NCBI GenBank assembly: GCA_025526935.1
Contig: JAHLKD010000114.1
Location: 62,001-126,000, forward strand
Direction of reading: 5' to 3'
Source of the DNA: Cladochytrium replicatum
Taxonomy: Eukaryota > Chytridiomycota > Chytridiomycetes > Cladochytriales > Cladochytriaceae
DNA: 64,000 nt
Shown here piece by piece: positions 35,445 to 46,609 of the stretch; position 1 is the stretch's first letter; every line of letters starts with the position of its first letter. Position numbers and translations under genes: made by a program. The notes beneath the pieces are model-generated. The model saw nothing but the letters and a program-made list of their open reading frames with translations, did not search any database and had not been told where the DNA came from.

Positions 35445-37325
35445 ATGGATACTGTGAAATCACTCTTCAGGCCCAAGCCGATCGGGGACTGGCTCGTCAA
35501 TGGAGCTGATCTTGGCCACGGCCATGGTTCGGGCGATTACAAGAAGTCCCTTTCGGCTCTTGATTTGGTCTTCATGGGTATTAATATGTCTGAGAGATGA
35601 TCAAATGTCGAGTTCTCATTTGTTTCAATCAAGGTGTCGGAGCGATTATCGGTGCTGGAATCTTCACTCTCACCGGTGAGGCAGCGAAAACCATCACGGG
35701 CCCCGCTGTGACCGTGTCATACGTTATTGCTGGTGTCATCTGCGCTTTTGCGGCGTTGAACTGTAAGAACATTTCTGGAATGTTGATCTCGGCGGGATAG
35801 ACATCTAAATTCTTCACACACTTTAGACGCCGAACTTGCGTCCATGATTCCCATTTCGGGCTCGGCCTACACATACACTTACGCTACCCTCGGCGAGCTT
35901 GTTGCTTGGCTCATCGGATGGGACTTGATGCTCGAGTATATCGTCGGTGCTGCTTCCGTCGCCGTCGGATGGGCATTCTACGTTGAGTACTTCCTTCACG
36001 AGGCCTCTGGCGGAACAATCACGTTCGACCCAAAGTTGGTGGTATGTATACGACTGCAATCAATGTCGCCATTTAACTCACGTTTTAATTTCAGAATGCA
36101 CCAGTCATCTGGGTCGAAAAGACTCAGTCGTTCGAAGTTACCGGCAACTACTTTAATCTTCCTGCGTTCATTGGAGTGATTGCATTGACTATCATCCTGT
36201 CGACTGGTATCCGCATGTCTTCGATTGTCGTCAATGTCTTCGTCGTTATCAAGGTCATTGTCGTGTTGGTAAGCGACAACTCGGAAATACAAATTGAGTA
36301 CAACTTCTAACACTCCTAAATCATAGATGTTTATATTTGGCGGAATCAAGTTCACGAACCCTGCAAACTACGAGCCGTTCGCACCTTATGGCGCAACTGG
36401 TATCTTCCGCGGTGCCATCATCGTGTTCTTCGCCTACATCGGTTTCGATGCCGTCTCCACCACAGCGCAGGAGGCCCGAAACCCTCAGCGAGACCTGCCC
36501 ATCGGTATCATCGGATCGCTCCTTGTTTGCACAGCCCTGTACATTGGAACCTGCCTTGTGCTCACCGCGCTGCTCCCGTACAACTTGATTTCCGAAAGGG
36601 CTTCCGTCGCATCGGCGATCGTCGCAGCGGGCGGGCCGACCTGGTTCGGTATTGTTCTTGCGCTCGGTGCTCTTGCTGGTCTCACTTCAGTCATGATGGT
36701 TACACTCCTTGGCCAGCCCCGCATCTTCCGCGCCATGGCCAATGACGGTCTCTTCCCGGAAATCTTTGCCAAGAGTGAGTTTTTGCGCAATTTCCTCACT
36801 ACGCTGAGTGTACTGACGGACAATTGGGTCAGTTTCTCCCAAGACGCAGGTGCCAGTCTTCACCACGGTCTTCTCGGGAACCATTTGCGCCATCATGGCT
36901 GCCGTCCTTCCCATCGACGTCCTTGCCAACCTCACTAGTGTCGGAACCTTGTTCGGTATGTCTTGATCTCGGCTAAAAGAATCTGAACGCGGACTGACTG
37001 GGTAAATATAACAGCTTTCCTCTGTGTTTCGATCGCTGTTCCCATCTTGCGCTACACCCAACCCGACCGTGAGCGAGGCTTCAGGATTCCCTTCGGCGTC
37101 ATCGGAGGCTACGTTTTCCCCGCCATCTCCATCGCTCTTATTCTCACTGTCCTCATTATCGGTGGTACTGCTGCAACGGTCGTCCGTGTGCTCGTCTGGC
37201 TCGGGATCGGTCTCGTTGTGTACTTCATGTACGGTTTCTGGTGGTCCAAGTTGAGGCACCCGGAGAAGTGGGGCCTGAACGACGTCGTTCAGGGTGCCCC
37301 CGAAGGCTTCGTTGAAAAGAAGTGA
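35445..37325 (+). CDS. Cationic amino-acid transporter (APC superfamily, CAT family)
   Basis: Seven exons: 35445-35577, 35634-35762, 35827-36041, 36095-36268, 36327-36774, 36833-36955 and 37015-37325 (510 residues). The first membrane segment carries the conserved GVGAIIGAGIFTLTG loop that binds the amino-acid backbone in APC transporters. It is followed by GPAVTVSYVIAGVICAFAAL, YAELASMIPISGSAYTYTY and GWDLMLEYIVGAASVAVGW, the CAT signature region. Later segments include FFAYIGFDAVSTTAQEARNP, GQPRIFRAMANDGLFP and a C-terminal four-helix part. Twelve or so helices fit the hydrophobic pattern. It should carry basic or other amino acids across the plasma or vacuolar membrane. All junctions keep the family alignment, so the model is good. 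Confidence 0.93.
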
Positions 37326-38181
37326 AGTCTCGGGTTGTGAATTGAAGGAACATTGGTTTGGCTCGATATCTGCGTCGTTGTTGCCGCACGTACCCCAAGT
37401 TCGTGGTCGAGTTTCACTTTCCGCTCTGCTGCAAGTCATCTTTGATGCCGAGGCATTCTTCAATTCCTGTATCATCGGCGGTTGTGCCTAGTAAATTTTT
37501 GTTTGATCTAGTAGTGTATTTTGCATTTCATCAATAAGAAGCCTCATTAACGCTCCCACACCAAACATCAAACACGGTACTTAATCTGTAGGAAATTTGT
37601 CCAAATATCGAGTTTATCGGTTAACTTTCAAAAGGTCATCATCATTCCAAGCCCTCGGTGACTCCACGGCGGCCCCATTAGTTCGTCAATCTAACTACAT
37701 AGTAAATGAAATCGTTCTCATTTTCTAGCCATCGATCTCATCGTTAACAGATAGTTCCTTCAATGCCCTGCGTTTACGACACATGACACAAATTGAACCA
37801 TTTTCATGAAAGAAAAGAAGTCCCCGCCCGGAAAATCTAGATGTGAGAAGTCATAGCCGTTGTTTATTTATTAGCCCTGGGTGTTTGTTTCTTTGATTAC
37901 AAGAGAGAGAGCGCTTGTCGTGTAGTGTAGAGGGTGCGAGCTTTGGTTCAGAACTTGCAGATGTCAACAAAAATACTGTCACTGGGATGCACTCTTACGA
38001 TCGATCGTGCCATATGATACCGTTTTCAATTCAAGCATGTGTCTAAAAACTCAATGTCCTGAAACCAGTCACTCAACCTCCATCAGCAACTTGGCACAGC
38101 TAGGGTGATTAGATACTGTGCAGCTCGCCGATCCTTAATAATACGTCCACTTCAATTCCAACACACATCATATTATACTTC
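37326..38181. other. Intergenic region
   Basis: No gene or RNA seen. The start is the transporter 3' flank; the end is an A/T-rich promoter-like stretch before a small ORF. Confidence 0.45.
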
Positions 38182-38463
38182 ATGGCTCAGAAAGATCAAC
38201 GCAAAATAGAGATGGTGCGCATTGTCGCCATTCGAAGTTTCACACCAAAAACCCAATCCGCTGGCTCAGTTTCGGTCGTGAATGGGGAGGAGTACTTCCT
38301 GATGGGTGTAAACTTGGAATACAACATATTCTTTATCACAAACGACAAAAAACTCCCGTTTTCAAAACGTGCTGTCGCTGGATACGCACCGGCGGAGGTG
38401 TTTGCGTTTGTGGAACCGGTTGGTTCGGAAGCTGACCGCAAGAATATCTTCATTCTCAAATGA
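38182..38463 (+). CDS. Small uncharacterised protein
   Basis: A single open frame of 93 residues in a fair start context (cttcATGGCTC). The sequence alternates polar and hydrophobic residues (VRIVAIRSFTP, GSVSVVNGEEYFLMGVNL, NIFFITND), which suggests a small beta-rich fold similar in size to an SH3 domain, but I cannot place it in a family. There is no signal peptide or membrane segment. It stands alone between two long non-coding stretches, so a chance ORF is a real alternative. Confidence 0.4.
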   Translation: MAQKDQRKIEMVRIVAIRSFTPKTQSAGSVSVVNGEEYFLMGVNLEYNIFFITNDKKLPFSKRAVAGYAPAEVFAFVEPVGSEADRKNIFILK

Positions 38464-39089
38464 CAAAGATAAGCGGAAAAGAAACAGCTTTGAGGCTCGA
38501 TCACTGTTCTAAAAGCAACAGAGTTCTTTGATGGTGCAAAGGTTGCCGGTCATATCCAGAAATTAGCCAGAACCCGAGGTATCGCTCCCATGACAACCGT
38601 TACAACACAGGAATGAGGCAGCGCGCATGTCCCGTAAATGTACAAGATGGCAATTCTTACGACTTCTGGAATCATCTATCATTCCCTCTTATTTTTAATG
38701 ATTTTTGATAACTTTTGTTTTCATACATCTTGAATTTGAATATATTCAAATATTTCAAACGAAGACTCGAATGAAGATCACTGGCAGGGCTCCATGTAGC
38801 ATTATTCTCGTTTAAGCTCGGGATCGCTGTTCGTCGAGTTTGGCTTCGTCTGGCAATGAAGTCCACAAGGATCTCATTGGGCGCATTGACGTAATAATTT
38901 TTACAAGTTCCTCGTTTCCCCTGCACTAGTGTTGCGAATCGGGTCAACGGATCTTGGCTCTTGGTTTTTTTTGAGAATGTAATATTACGGTGCATGCTAA
39001 TATCGAACATACCGTGTCTGCACATCTCTCAATTGACGCTGTTTTGTGTCCCGGGATAATCAGCCATAGAGATAAACCTTGGTATAGTC
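38464..39089. other. Intergenic region
   Basis: A 117-codon frame on the minus strand (38672-39025) has no recognisable domain and is probably chance. Nothing else was seen. Confidence 0.4.
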
Positions 39090-39363
39090 ATGAATGACGA
39101 GGCCGGCGGAAGTTCGGGTGCCAGCAGTTCGGGAGGCTCAGGCAGTTCAGCAAACTCTGCAAGCTCAGGAGACACTGAGAGCTCTGGATCTACTTCAAAC
39201 TCTGGCGGTTCAGCCAATAGGCACTGGCTCTGGTGGTGCGTCGTCATCAAACTCAGGTGCTAGTGCAGTCAACTCCGTCCCATATGGAAGCCAAAAGGCA
39301 AGGTCGTTCTGGATTGGAGCAGTGTTGCTTCAGGCTGGAGTCATAACGATTCTTCTGATCTGA
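39090..39363 (+). pseudogene. Ser/Gly-rich surface-protein fragment with GPI-like tail, frame-shifted
   Basis: From the ATG at 39090 the frame reads Ser/Gly/Asn repeats (GGSSGASSSGGSGSSANSASS). Near 39220 the same composition continues one frame over (GTGSGGASSSNSGAS) and ends with a hydrophobic C-terminus (SFWIGAVLLQAGVITILLI) and a stop. A Ser-rich stem followed by a short terminal hydrophobic helix is typical of GPI-anchored wall proteins. No plausible intron explains the frame change, so this looks like the 3' remnant of such a gene. An unusual sORF is less likely. Confidence 0.45.
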
Positions 39364-39483
39364 TAGATCAAGAGGTGAAGTCTTCGGCACCCTTTTCGTT
39401 CGAGATTAGTCCATCAAATTGATGTCGTTCAACTCAAAGACCTTTCAAATCTTGTCTGAAAATGGCTTGGTCAAAAAATTTTG

Positions 39484-41616
39484 ATGTCAAATCCAGCTGG
39501 GGCCAACTCGCTATCTTGGCGACGGTCCGTTCCAGCCGGCAATGCGTTACCAGATCGCTCGGAAAAGCGTGTGTCACCTCGAGCTGAAAACCCTGTGCTA
39601 CCCAACCCATCCAAAGTCCCAACCCTACCTCCCACATTTTGGCCTCCAAGCGTATTTCTATGCCCCTTCTGCGACCCGACATCCAGCGGTGTATTCAGTG
39701 CGTCGATGGACGAAGCGTTTCAAATTTCCAACCAGCCCGTCGAGACCATGCTTGCCGTAGCCCTAGACTTCGAGTCTGAGAGAACAGATGGATCCTTGTT
39801 CAGTTCGAGCACCACGTTCTCGCAAAGGTCGGGAGGATCGTTCCCGTGGCCGAGCTCTTCCAATATGAAAAATTCATCCGGTACGCACTCAGCATTCGCA
39901 TCTCCAGCGAGCGCTGTGTCGCATTTGCACGATGTCCATCGGATTACAATATTGGATGTGAAAGGCGTGGTTCCGGTGTTCTCGTCGTACGTTGGGACGT
40001 ATGCACAACGAGCTGCAGATGTAAAGACCCAGGCTGGTCTTGGAAGAAGTCCGATTGCAATGGTCGAAGGTGTTAGGGCGAGAGGTGCATGATCATAGAT
40101 CAACTCGTTAAATGAAGACTAACACTTTCCCATTTGTAGTTGAGCATGGAGAGGAATTACATATTATTGGCGGCACGATCAAGGATGCATCTCTACGGAA
40201 GGAGTTGCGGGAGAAAAAGTTGAATGAGACTTTGCGGATTCAGGAAAGGGAGAGGCAGGATGACGAGGAAGACGATCCTGCTGCTGAAGACATTGTTTCA
40301 ACTCCACTCGACCACGTATCATCGTCAATATCGGGAAGTGTCCGTGGCCGCAAATGCTTGTTTTGCAAACATATCTTCTCTGGAAGGAGAAGCCGGGGTT
40401 TGTTGTTTGCGCACATGTTCGATACGCATTCCTTTTCGATTGGGTTGCTGGATAACCTGGTGTATGTCGACGAGTATCTTGCTCTGCTCAACTCAAAACT
40501 GCAAAGGTGTGTTGTGAATAACATTTTGGGGCTCCATTTTTTTCATCTGAACACTATTTAGTCTGCAATGTCTATATTGCGAAAAAACATTCAAAGACCA
40601 AACTGTTTTGAGAAAGCACATGCGCAAGAAGAAGCATTTCAAGATCAACCCTCGTAATCCCGAATACGACCGCTTCTATATCATTAACTATGTTCAGCCG
40701 CCCGCCGCTGATCAGCGCTTTGACAACCACGATTCTCTTCTCCGATTATCGAGAGAGTTTGGGCAACGCCCACAGTCTCAGGGCAGCGAGGCAGATGAAG
40801 ATGAGGACGATATGAGATGGGACGATTGGACGGATGACGAGGGCGATTGCGATCCCACCATGTGTCTTTTCGATGAAACTGTACATCCGACACCGATAGG
40901 TGCTCATGAGCACATGAAGCTGGTCCATGGGTTCGACCTGATTCAAATTAGAAAGAACCTCGGTTAGTTGAGTAATTTGTTTCGGGGGGAAGCTAGTTAT
41001 TAATGCTTGTCGATGTTAGGTATGAATGTGTACCAAACGATCCAGCTCATCAACTACATTCGTCGTCAAACGTCTTTCCACAGTTGTTTCCAGTGTCGCA
41101 AAACCTTCGACACGCTCGATGAAATGGTTGCTCACCTGCATGAAGAGAACCATCTGTTAGTCAAAGATTTCACTCCAGCTCAGATGCCTTGGAATGATGC
41201 TCAGTATGTGTGCACCACGTCTATGTCAATAACCACATTATTGAAACCTACTTTTCCATTGAAGATACCTGCTTCCCACGTACGAGAACGACCCATTAAT
41301 AACTCTCGATCTTGGTTCAGATTCCGAGCCAGAAACAGAAGATGATCACGAGAGCAAGGCAGTATCCTCGGGGGTGCAAGTAATTGCAGAGGAGGACGCG
41401 CTGGCTCGAGCAGCTGCCCAACGGCAGAGTCGAAATGAACAGGAGATTGAAGCTCTTGTCACCGAATTCCAAGATTCAACAATTCAGCAAGAGGAAGAGC
41501 TTCTTAAACAGATTGAGCGGGAGTATGAAGAGCGACTGGTCGACGAGTGGCGACACGACCGAGATGACGCAGAGGATCAAGATCACAGCGACGAGGATGG
41601 TGGTGATGAGAGCTAA
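39484..41616 (+). CDS. ZNF277-like C2H2 zinc-finger protein
   Basis: Five exons: 39484-40069, 40140-40506, 40562-40962, 41020-41203 and 41265-41616 (629 residues). Zinc-finger elements appear in the order typical of the ZNF277 family. They are LCPFCDPTSS near the start, CLFCKHIFSGR with HMFDTH, then CLYCEKTFKDQTVLRKHMRKKKH, a cysteine after an acidic stretch with HEHMKLVH, and CFQCRKTFDTLDEMVAHLHEENH. Spacers such as LPTYENDPLITLDLGSDSEP and an acidic, coiled-coil C-terminus also fit. Human ZNF277 binds a ribosomal protein and affects transcription; the role in fungi is not known to me. Each splice junction continues a finger or a conserved spacer, which supports the model. The start at 39484 is the first ATG in frame and the N-terminal ~90 residues are low complexity. 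Confidence 0.8.
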
Positions 41617-41760
41617 ATTAGTCTTGAATGGGATAGATTGAAAACAACGTGACTTCACAACGATTCACGTGACGCATGCAATCGCGTTGAACACATTTTG
41701 TGATACTGAAGGAACTCGTCGTGTGGACTGCATTAAAGAAGATTGCCGGAAGTGTGCCTC

Positions 41761-43275
41761 ATGAACAACTCGGAAAGAGCAGAGTGGAGCTCTCACCTCG
41801 ACGACACTGCGGAAGAGGTCCCGGAGTCTGTCGAATCCGCAAGGGATGGCAGATTGAGAGGCAAAATCCAGACTTCGGCATTCTTCTCCACCATCGTCGT
41901 GAACGGAAAGGAATCTTCTGGCTTCTCCGTCCATCGCACAGTGCAGCTAAACCTTGGTACGTTATCGCTCACAAACTGTGTCAACACCAACGGTGCTAAG
42001 AATTCAGATCGAACAGACACAGACACCAGCATGGTATCTTCACAGTCACGGAAGCCCAGAGTGCTGCAAAGTGATACCCCTGTTGAGAAAAAGCGAGGCA
42101 GGGCGGCGTCGCAACCCCCCGAAAGTGGAGAGACGAGGTCCACCAAGCGCAGCCAGTCCCATCCCCCTAACCTGCACGGCTCTCAAAGCAACAGCAGCTC
42201 TGATGTTATTTCCAAGAGAATCAGACCAACAATCACTGAGGAACCTGAAGTCCAGACTGCGAAGAGATCCGGCGCAAGGAAGGGACAGCAACCGCTCCAA
42301 ACTCCGGACGTCATTGAGATGCACCCTCCCACACCACTGGTATCGTTACCGACACCCAAAGCATCTCTCGTGGAAGTCAACCCTGGCAGTAGTAGTGTTA
42401 TCAGTGCAACCCAACCGCTTCCGATGTCACCCACCCAGGGTCTGCTCCAGAACGCTGCCAAACATACACGCAGACATCCCTTCGCTTTCGTCGCTGCCGC
42501 AGTCGTAGCGGGTGGAGTCATCGGCTGGCTCGTATACTCGGGAACTGACCGGGATCGTACCGAAGTGACTTCACCCGACACTGTTCTTACGATGATCGAA
42601 CCCGTCGCGAGCACTTCCCAGCCGCACAGTCCTCTCCCAACTTTTACTCGCGCGAACCCGAGACAGCGCCTTACTTCTGCGCTTCCTCCACCCAGATCCG
42701 CAGATCTTCGTGCTTTGCTTGCCACACCGCGCGATGAGACCAGCCGAGCAGCGTCCTTGAAGGACATCGGAGTCGTCTTATTTCTGCGCAGGGAGAACCA
42801 GATGCAAGCCGAGCGGCTGCGTGAGCAGCAGGTGGTGATAGACCGATTGATTCGGAACGCCCAGGCCACAAAAGAAGACGTGAGTAAACAAGAAACAACG
42901 CACGTTGGCTCGCAGAAAGTTTTCACTGATTCTTTATCCTTTTTTCAGGATGAGCCATCGTTCCATTCTCCGTTCAACCCTCCGATCCGACCGACAGCTT
43001 CGTCGATCGATCGTCTCCATGCGTCCGACGTGTCCTCGGGCGAGCTACCGTTTGTTCGGTCGTCGGTGCACGAGCTCCGCTCCACGCAGTCCAGCGCCGC
43101 GAACTCCCCGCTTACGATGTCGGTCACGTCTGCGGAGTTGGAGGCGAGCATGATTGGCGCAGGGGTGCAAATTGACGACGAGAGGACAACGATGGCGGGA
43201 TTGCGTTATGAGGATGAGGGCGGAGCAGCGGCGACTGGAGACGAATGGGATCATGTTTCCGCGTTGTCGGGATAG
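41761..43275 (+). CDS. Single-pass membrane protein with disordered arms, unknown family
   Basis: Exons 41761-42879 and 42949-43275 (481 residues). A second intron (41957-42007, 51 bases, no stop in frame) is possible. The N-terminal ~235 residues are disordered, with basic blocks (EKKRGRAASQ, TKRSQSHPP, KRSGARKG). One clear membrane helix follows at about 241-260 (FAFVAAAVVAGGVIGWLVYSG). After it come a Pro/Ser-rich stretch and a short coiled coil (FLRRENQMQAERLREQQVVIDRLIR). The C-terminus is Ser-rich and acidic. A basic disordered domain, one helix and a coiled coil is a layout seen in membrane tethers and nuclear-envelope proteins, but no family is recognised. The intron at 42880 has a strong GTGAGT donor and a TTTTTTCAG acceptor. 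Confidence 0.6.
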   Translation: MNNSERAEWSSHLDDTAEEVPESVESARDGRLRGKIQTSAFFSTIVVNGKESSGFSVHRTVQLNLGTLSLTNCVNTNGAKNSDRTDTDTSMVSSQSRKPRVLQSDTPVEKKRGRAASQPPESGETRSTKRSQSHPPNLHGSQSNSSSDVISKRIRPTITEEPEVQTAKRSGARKGQQPLQTPDVIEMHPPTPLVSLPTPKASLVEVNPGSSSVISATQPLPMSPTQGLLQNAAKHTRRHPFAFVAAAVVAGGVIGWLVYSGTDRDRTEVTSPDTVLTMIEPVASTSQPHSPLPTFTRANPRQRLTSALPPPRSADLRALLATPRDETSRAASLKDIGVVLFLRRENQMQAERLREQQVVIDRLIRNAQATKEDVSKQETTHVGSQKVFTDSLSFFQDEPSFHSPFNPPIRPTASSIDRLHASDVSSGELPFVRSSVHELRSTQSSAANSPLTMSVTSAELEASMIGAGVQIDDERTTMAGLRYEDEGGAAATGDEWDHVSALSG

Positions 43276-43446
43276 TAAGCCCTGGCCCTTGCGTCGCATG
43301 TGTGTGTGCGTACCCCTAGCGTTATTTTTCACTCTTCTTTTCAATTGTATCGATAAAATGGCACTCGCCGGAACTTCAATGTATTAAGCATTTTTGCATT
43401 ACATTATGAATTGTGAATGAATTGCCACGCTCATGCATTCCTACTC

Positions 43447-44921
43447 TCATCTGGGCTTCCTCTCCATATGTCTCTCAGCTTCTGCACTCAGATCCGGCGG
43501 TGGGGCTTTCGCTTCCTTCGCCGGCACACCAACCCTTTTCACAGCCATCAGATCCTCTTCGACATCCTGTGCCTCCATGCGGTGTGTACGCTTGTTCGGG
43601 GTGACAAGCGGTCTCTTGCGTAGGTACGTGTGGAGGATCGATTCAGCGGGCGTTGGATTCGTGATGCCGAGATCCGCGAGGGTGCCGACGGTTTCGGATG
43701 GGTGCACGATATTGTCATGCTTTAGGAGCCGGACTTGGTCCCGGGTTAGGGTGAAGAGGTTCGGGGGCAGTTGTTCGAGAACGAGACCTTGCATTTCACC
43801 GACAAACTGGTCATGGTTGTGAGCGAGGTTGAAGGTCAAGTTGTTCCCGTAAACTTACGAAGGGGAGCGAGAGGATGGGTCTTCGTAGTCCAGCTTGACT
43901 CAGTGTGAGCTCCATGAGCTGCCGATAACTGTAAACTTTTTTGATTCCTGGCTAGTTAGTTCGATTTCAAGACTTTGTTGAATTCTTACCGGTTGGTCCA
44001 CCGACTTCGATGATCCGCTTCTTCAAGCCCGTTGCTGATGCTGCTTTGGTTATGGCGTTCGCGACATCCCAGACGTACACTACCACCAACCCGAGATAAG
44101 TCTCCCAAAAAGAAAAGTGCATTCTCCAAAGGTACCTGGCTGATAAGAAGTTTTTCCGCCACCGAAAACTGGAAGGAAAGGGAGGATCCGTCCGAGCTTG
44201 GCGAATCGCTGAAATCAGATCCGTTTATACATGTGGGGTGTGGGTGTTGAGTAAACTTTCCACGACGTACGTTGAAGAAATCGTCTTCGATCCCAAATAC
44301 CAAGCTAGGTCGAATGATGACCGCATCGTTCAATGTGCCCAAGATTGCTTGTTCTCCCAGCCCTTGCAGATGAACAGTCAGGAAAGAATTCTAATGATCA
44401 TCCAGCCGTTGCTACCTTTTGAGCGGGCATACGGAATCGACGAGGATGCGTCCGCACCGATGGCACTGACATGCACCAGTTTCGCTCCCTGCTTCTTGCA
44501 AGCTTCCGCAACGTTCTTTTCCAACATGTCTGGAGATTAAGATCCATCGAATCTCATTTTTAATGCGTTTACCTGAGCACCCTTGTGCTGCACAGCGTCG
44601 AACGTATATTTTCCGCGTTGGTACATGATCCCCACCATGTTCACGACCACTTCGGCCCCTTCGACGGCACGCAAGATCGAGTCGGCATCGGTTACGTCTG
44701 CGCTTGGTGGCGGCTGCACGATCTGGTTGCCCAGAGCGGTGATGGCACTTGGGAGGGAGGCAGCTCTAGAGGCGATTGCAATGCGCGTTTGAGGGTGTGG
44801 GATGAATGATTTTGCGACGTAGCGGCCGAGGAAGCTTGAAGGATGATTCAGCGTGCTACATGGACGAGGGATGGCATGCGTACCCAGTTCCACCGATGAG
44901 AAGGACTTTCTGTGGAGGCAT
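43447..44921 (-). CDS. NDUFA9/Coq11-like atypical short-chain dehydrogenase (mitochondrial)
   Basis: Eight exons: 44921-44884, 44834-44573, 44515-44416, 44362-44271, 44208-44136, 44079-43990, 43935-43859 and 43806-43447 (363 residues). The nucleotide-binding motif GGTGFLGRYV (Gly 10, 13 and 16) is rebuilt across the first intron. Further family marks are VVNMVGIMYQRGKYTFDAVQ, KLVHVSAIGAD, VIIRPSLVFG, FLPVFGGGKTSYQPVYVWDV and the C-terminal LPPNLFTLTRDQVRLLKHDN with TLADLGI. This family includes the complex I accessory subunit NDUFA9 and yeast Coq11 (coenzyme Q synthesis); I cannot decide between them from sequence alone. A targeting presequence is not obvious because the fold begins at residue 5. 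Very small exons and tight introns are typical of the region. Confidence 0.85.
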
Positions 44922-45179
44922 TAACGAGAAAAGTTCAACGCGTATAGGATTTCGAGATTCAAGTGTGATATATATTAAAAAAAAGATCTGGCAAGAAAAA
45001 CAACCTAAAAATAGTAATTGCTGTAGTTTCTCATTCTCCACAAATTCGGCGCTGTCGGGCAGTGAGCAACAAACAGGCTCAAAAGATTAAAACTACAAAG
45101 CATTACAGATCAGCTCAAATCCATCGCCACTATTAGTCAAAAACGTACCATTGAATAAGCCGTCCTCATTTGCTGCCTC

Positions 45180-45428
45180 TCAGCAACCAGTACAGTTCAC
45201 GCACGCGCAAGAGTCACCGCAACCGCACGAGCCTCCACAGCAGTCCGCCTTCTTTGTGGTCGAAGCAGCGTGGTGAGATCCAGATCCGCAGGAGCAGCTA
45301 GGCGCGTCAGACGCAGGCGCGGTGCAGCTGCATGGCGAGCATGAACATGGAGACGCGCAAGTGCACGTCTTGCGGGCAGCGGCGGCCGAGCATGTGCAGG
45401 TTGAGTCGCAAGAGCAAGGAGTGGGCAT
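45180..45428 (-). CDS. Cysteine-rich metallothionein
   Basis: A single ORF of 82 residues with 20 cysteines, nearly all in C-X-C or C-C pairs (TPCSCDSTCTC, CTCASPCSCSPCSC, DCCGGSCGCGDSCAC). There are no aromatic residues, and an HH pair lies in the middle. This is the pattern of metallothioneins, cytosolic chelators of Cu, Zn or Cd. Two Cys-rich halves are divided by a spacer (GSGSHHAASTTKKA), which suggests two metal clusters. A TATA-like box lies about 90 bases upstream and a metal-response-like heptamer further up. The gene is convergent with nothing and stands between the dehydrogenase and the acetyltransferase, both on the same strand. Confidence 0.9.
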   Translation of the reverse strand: MPTPCSCDSTCTCSAAAARKTCTCASPCSCSPCSCTAPASDAPSCSCGSGSHHAASTTKKADCCGGSCGCGDSCACVNCTGC

Positions 45429-45513
45429 TGTCGTAAGTGTCGTGAGGGCTGAAATTGGGCTTGGTATTGATGTGATGCAGGTGTTCTGGCAAGTGACCGG
45501 GGTGGGAGTGGGG

Positions 45514-45552
45514 TATTTAAAGGAGTAACTGGTGATGGCAAAACGAGCGCAA
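45514..45552 (-). promoter_or_regulatory. TATA-like box and metal-response-like element of the metallothionein gene
   Basis: On the minus strand TTTAAATA lies at 45521-45514, about 85-90 bases before the start codon. TGCGCTC, which matches the TGCRCNC core of animal metal-response elements, lies at 45552-45546. Position fits a promoter; the heptamer may be chance. Confidence 0.4.
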
Positions 45553-45646
45553 AGTCACGTCACGCACGGTCGCTCTGGAGGGCAAAAGAAACGCGTCGCA
45601 CGTGACGGACGGAAAGCCATCTTCCACCTTGACATTAATAATCATA

Positions 45647-46300
45647 TTATTTATCATTATTAGACGACCCGATGCCCAACTCACTCAGCTCAGTCTCGCG
45701 ACTCACACCCTTCACCCAAACTGCACTCCTACTTGCAGACCCATCCCCAACGATCCCCGCAACATCCACAATCCCCCTCTTCTCAAATCCCAACCTCATA
45801 AACAACTTCTGGCTATTAACATTTTCCGGGTGCGTAAATCCTGCGAAGCGAGAGTGATTTTTAGCCTCTCGGAAATGCTGCATCAGCGCCTCACACCCCT
45901 CGGTCGCATATCCCTTGCCGAAATACTCTGGGAGAAGCATGAAGCCGATGTCGGGGATTTTAGGGCAGGAAAGTGTCGGGTAGCGATTAAGTTGCATGGA
46001 GAGTGTACCGACGTACTCGCGTTCCTTTTCTTCTGTGAATGGAACAGGGGGGTTTCGGAGCGAGATTATGTAGCGGCCGATTCCTGTCGTCGCTAGGCGA
46101 TCGGTGCCGTGTGCAAAGATGGTCCGTGCCTCGGTGATAGATTTGAGCACTGGTGGAGACATGCCGGATTGTGTGAACAGGGCTTGCATTTCGGCACTGG
46201 CAAACATGCGTACCACGAACGACATGTGGTCGTCATTGTCAGGATCGAGGTAGGATAGGTGCAGCCGTGGAGTCGTGATGTGAAACGTGGTGTCGAGCAT
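45647..46300 (-). CDS. GNAT N-acetyltransferase (RimJ/RimL-type)
   Basis: A single exon of 217 residues starting at the ATG of MLDTTFHITTPRL. The start ITTPRLHLSYL, the strand IPDIGFMLLPEYFGKGYATEG (acetyl-CoA-binding motif with the G-K-G-Y-A-T-E turn), EALMQHFRE and ENVNSQKLFMRLGFEKRG are hallmarks of the RimJ/RimL branch of GNAT enzymes. Such enzymes transfer acetyl groups from acetyl-CoA to amines, for example protein N-termini or small metabolites; the substrate cannot be told from sequence. The frame stays open upstream, but the upstream part does not resemble the family, so this ATG is preferred. It is divergent from the candidate gene at 46610. Confidence 0.85.
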   Translation of the reverse strand: MLDTTFHITTPRLHLSYLDPDNDDHMSFVVRMFASAEMQALFTQSGMSPPVLKSITEARTIFAHGTDRLATTGIGRYIISLRNPPVPFTEEKEREYVGTLSMQLNRYPTLSCPKIPDIGFMLLPEYFGKGYATEGCEALMQHFREAKNHSRFAGFTHPENVNSQKLFMRLGFEKRGIVDVAGIVGDGSASRSAVWVKGVSRETELSELGIGSSNNDK

Positions 46301-46609
46301 GTTGACAGTGGTAGCTGTGGTTATCTTTGTGGGTAGCGTGACTTGTGCCTGGTGCTGCGCTTGATGTTTGATTTGAAAGTTTTCTTTGTTTTTCGTGAAG
46401 TGTTGAGAATCGAAGCGTTGGGCGTACCACAGTTGTGTCCTTTGAATCAAACACCACGCTAATTGTGCCAAACCGTATCGAGCGAGAGCTAATCGCCATT
46501 TTGTGTGCTGTGGTTGAATCCTAGATCTGCAGGAAAATACAGCATCACTCGAAAGTTCACCTCCAGGCAGATTGTCCTTTCTGACCGTCGGTTGGAACTT
46601 GCTTTCTAT

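Noticed and set aside
38672-39025. 117-codon minus-strand ORF
   Set aside because: Low-quality composition, no recognised motif, and no clear promoter or partner exon.
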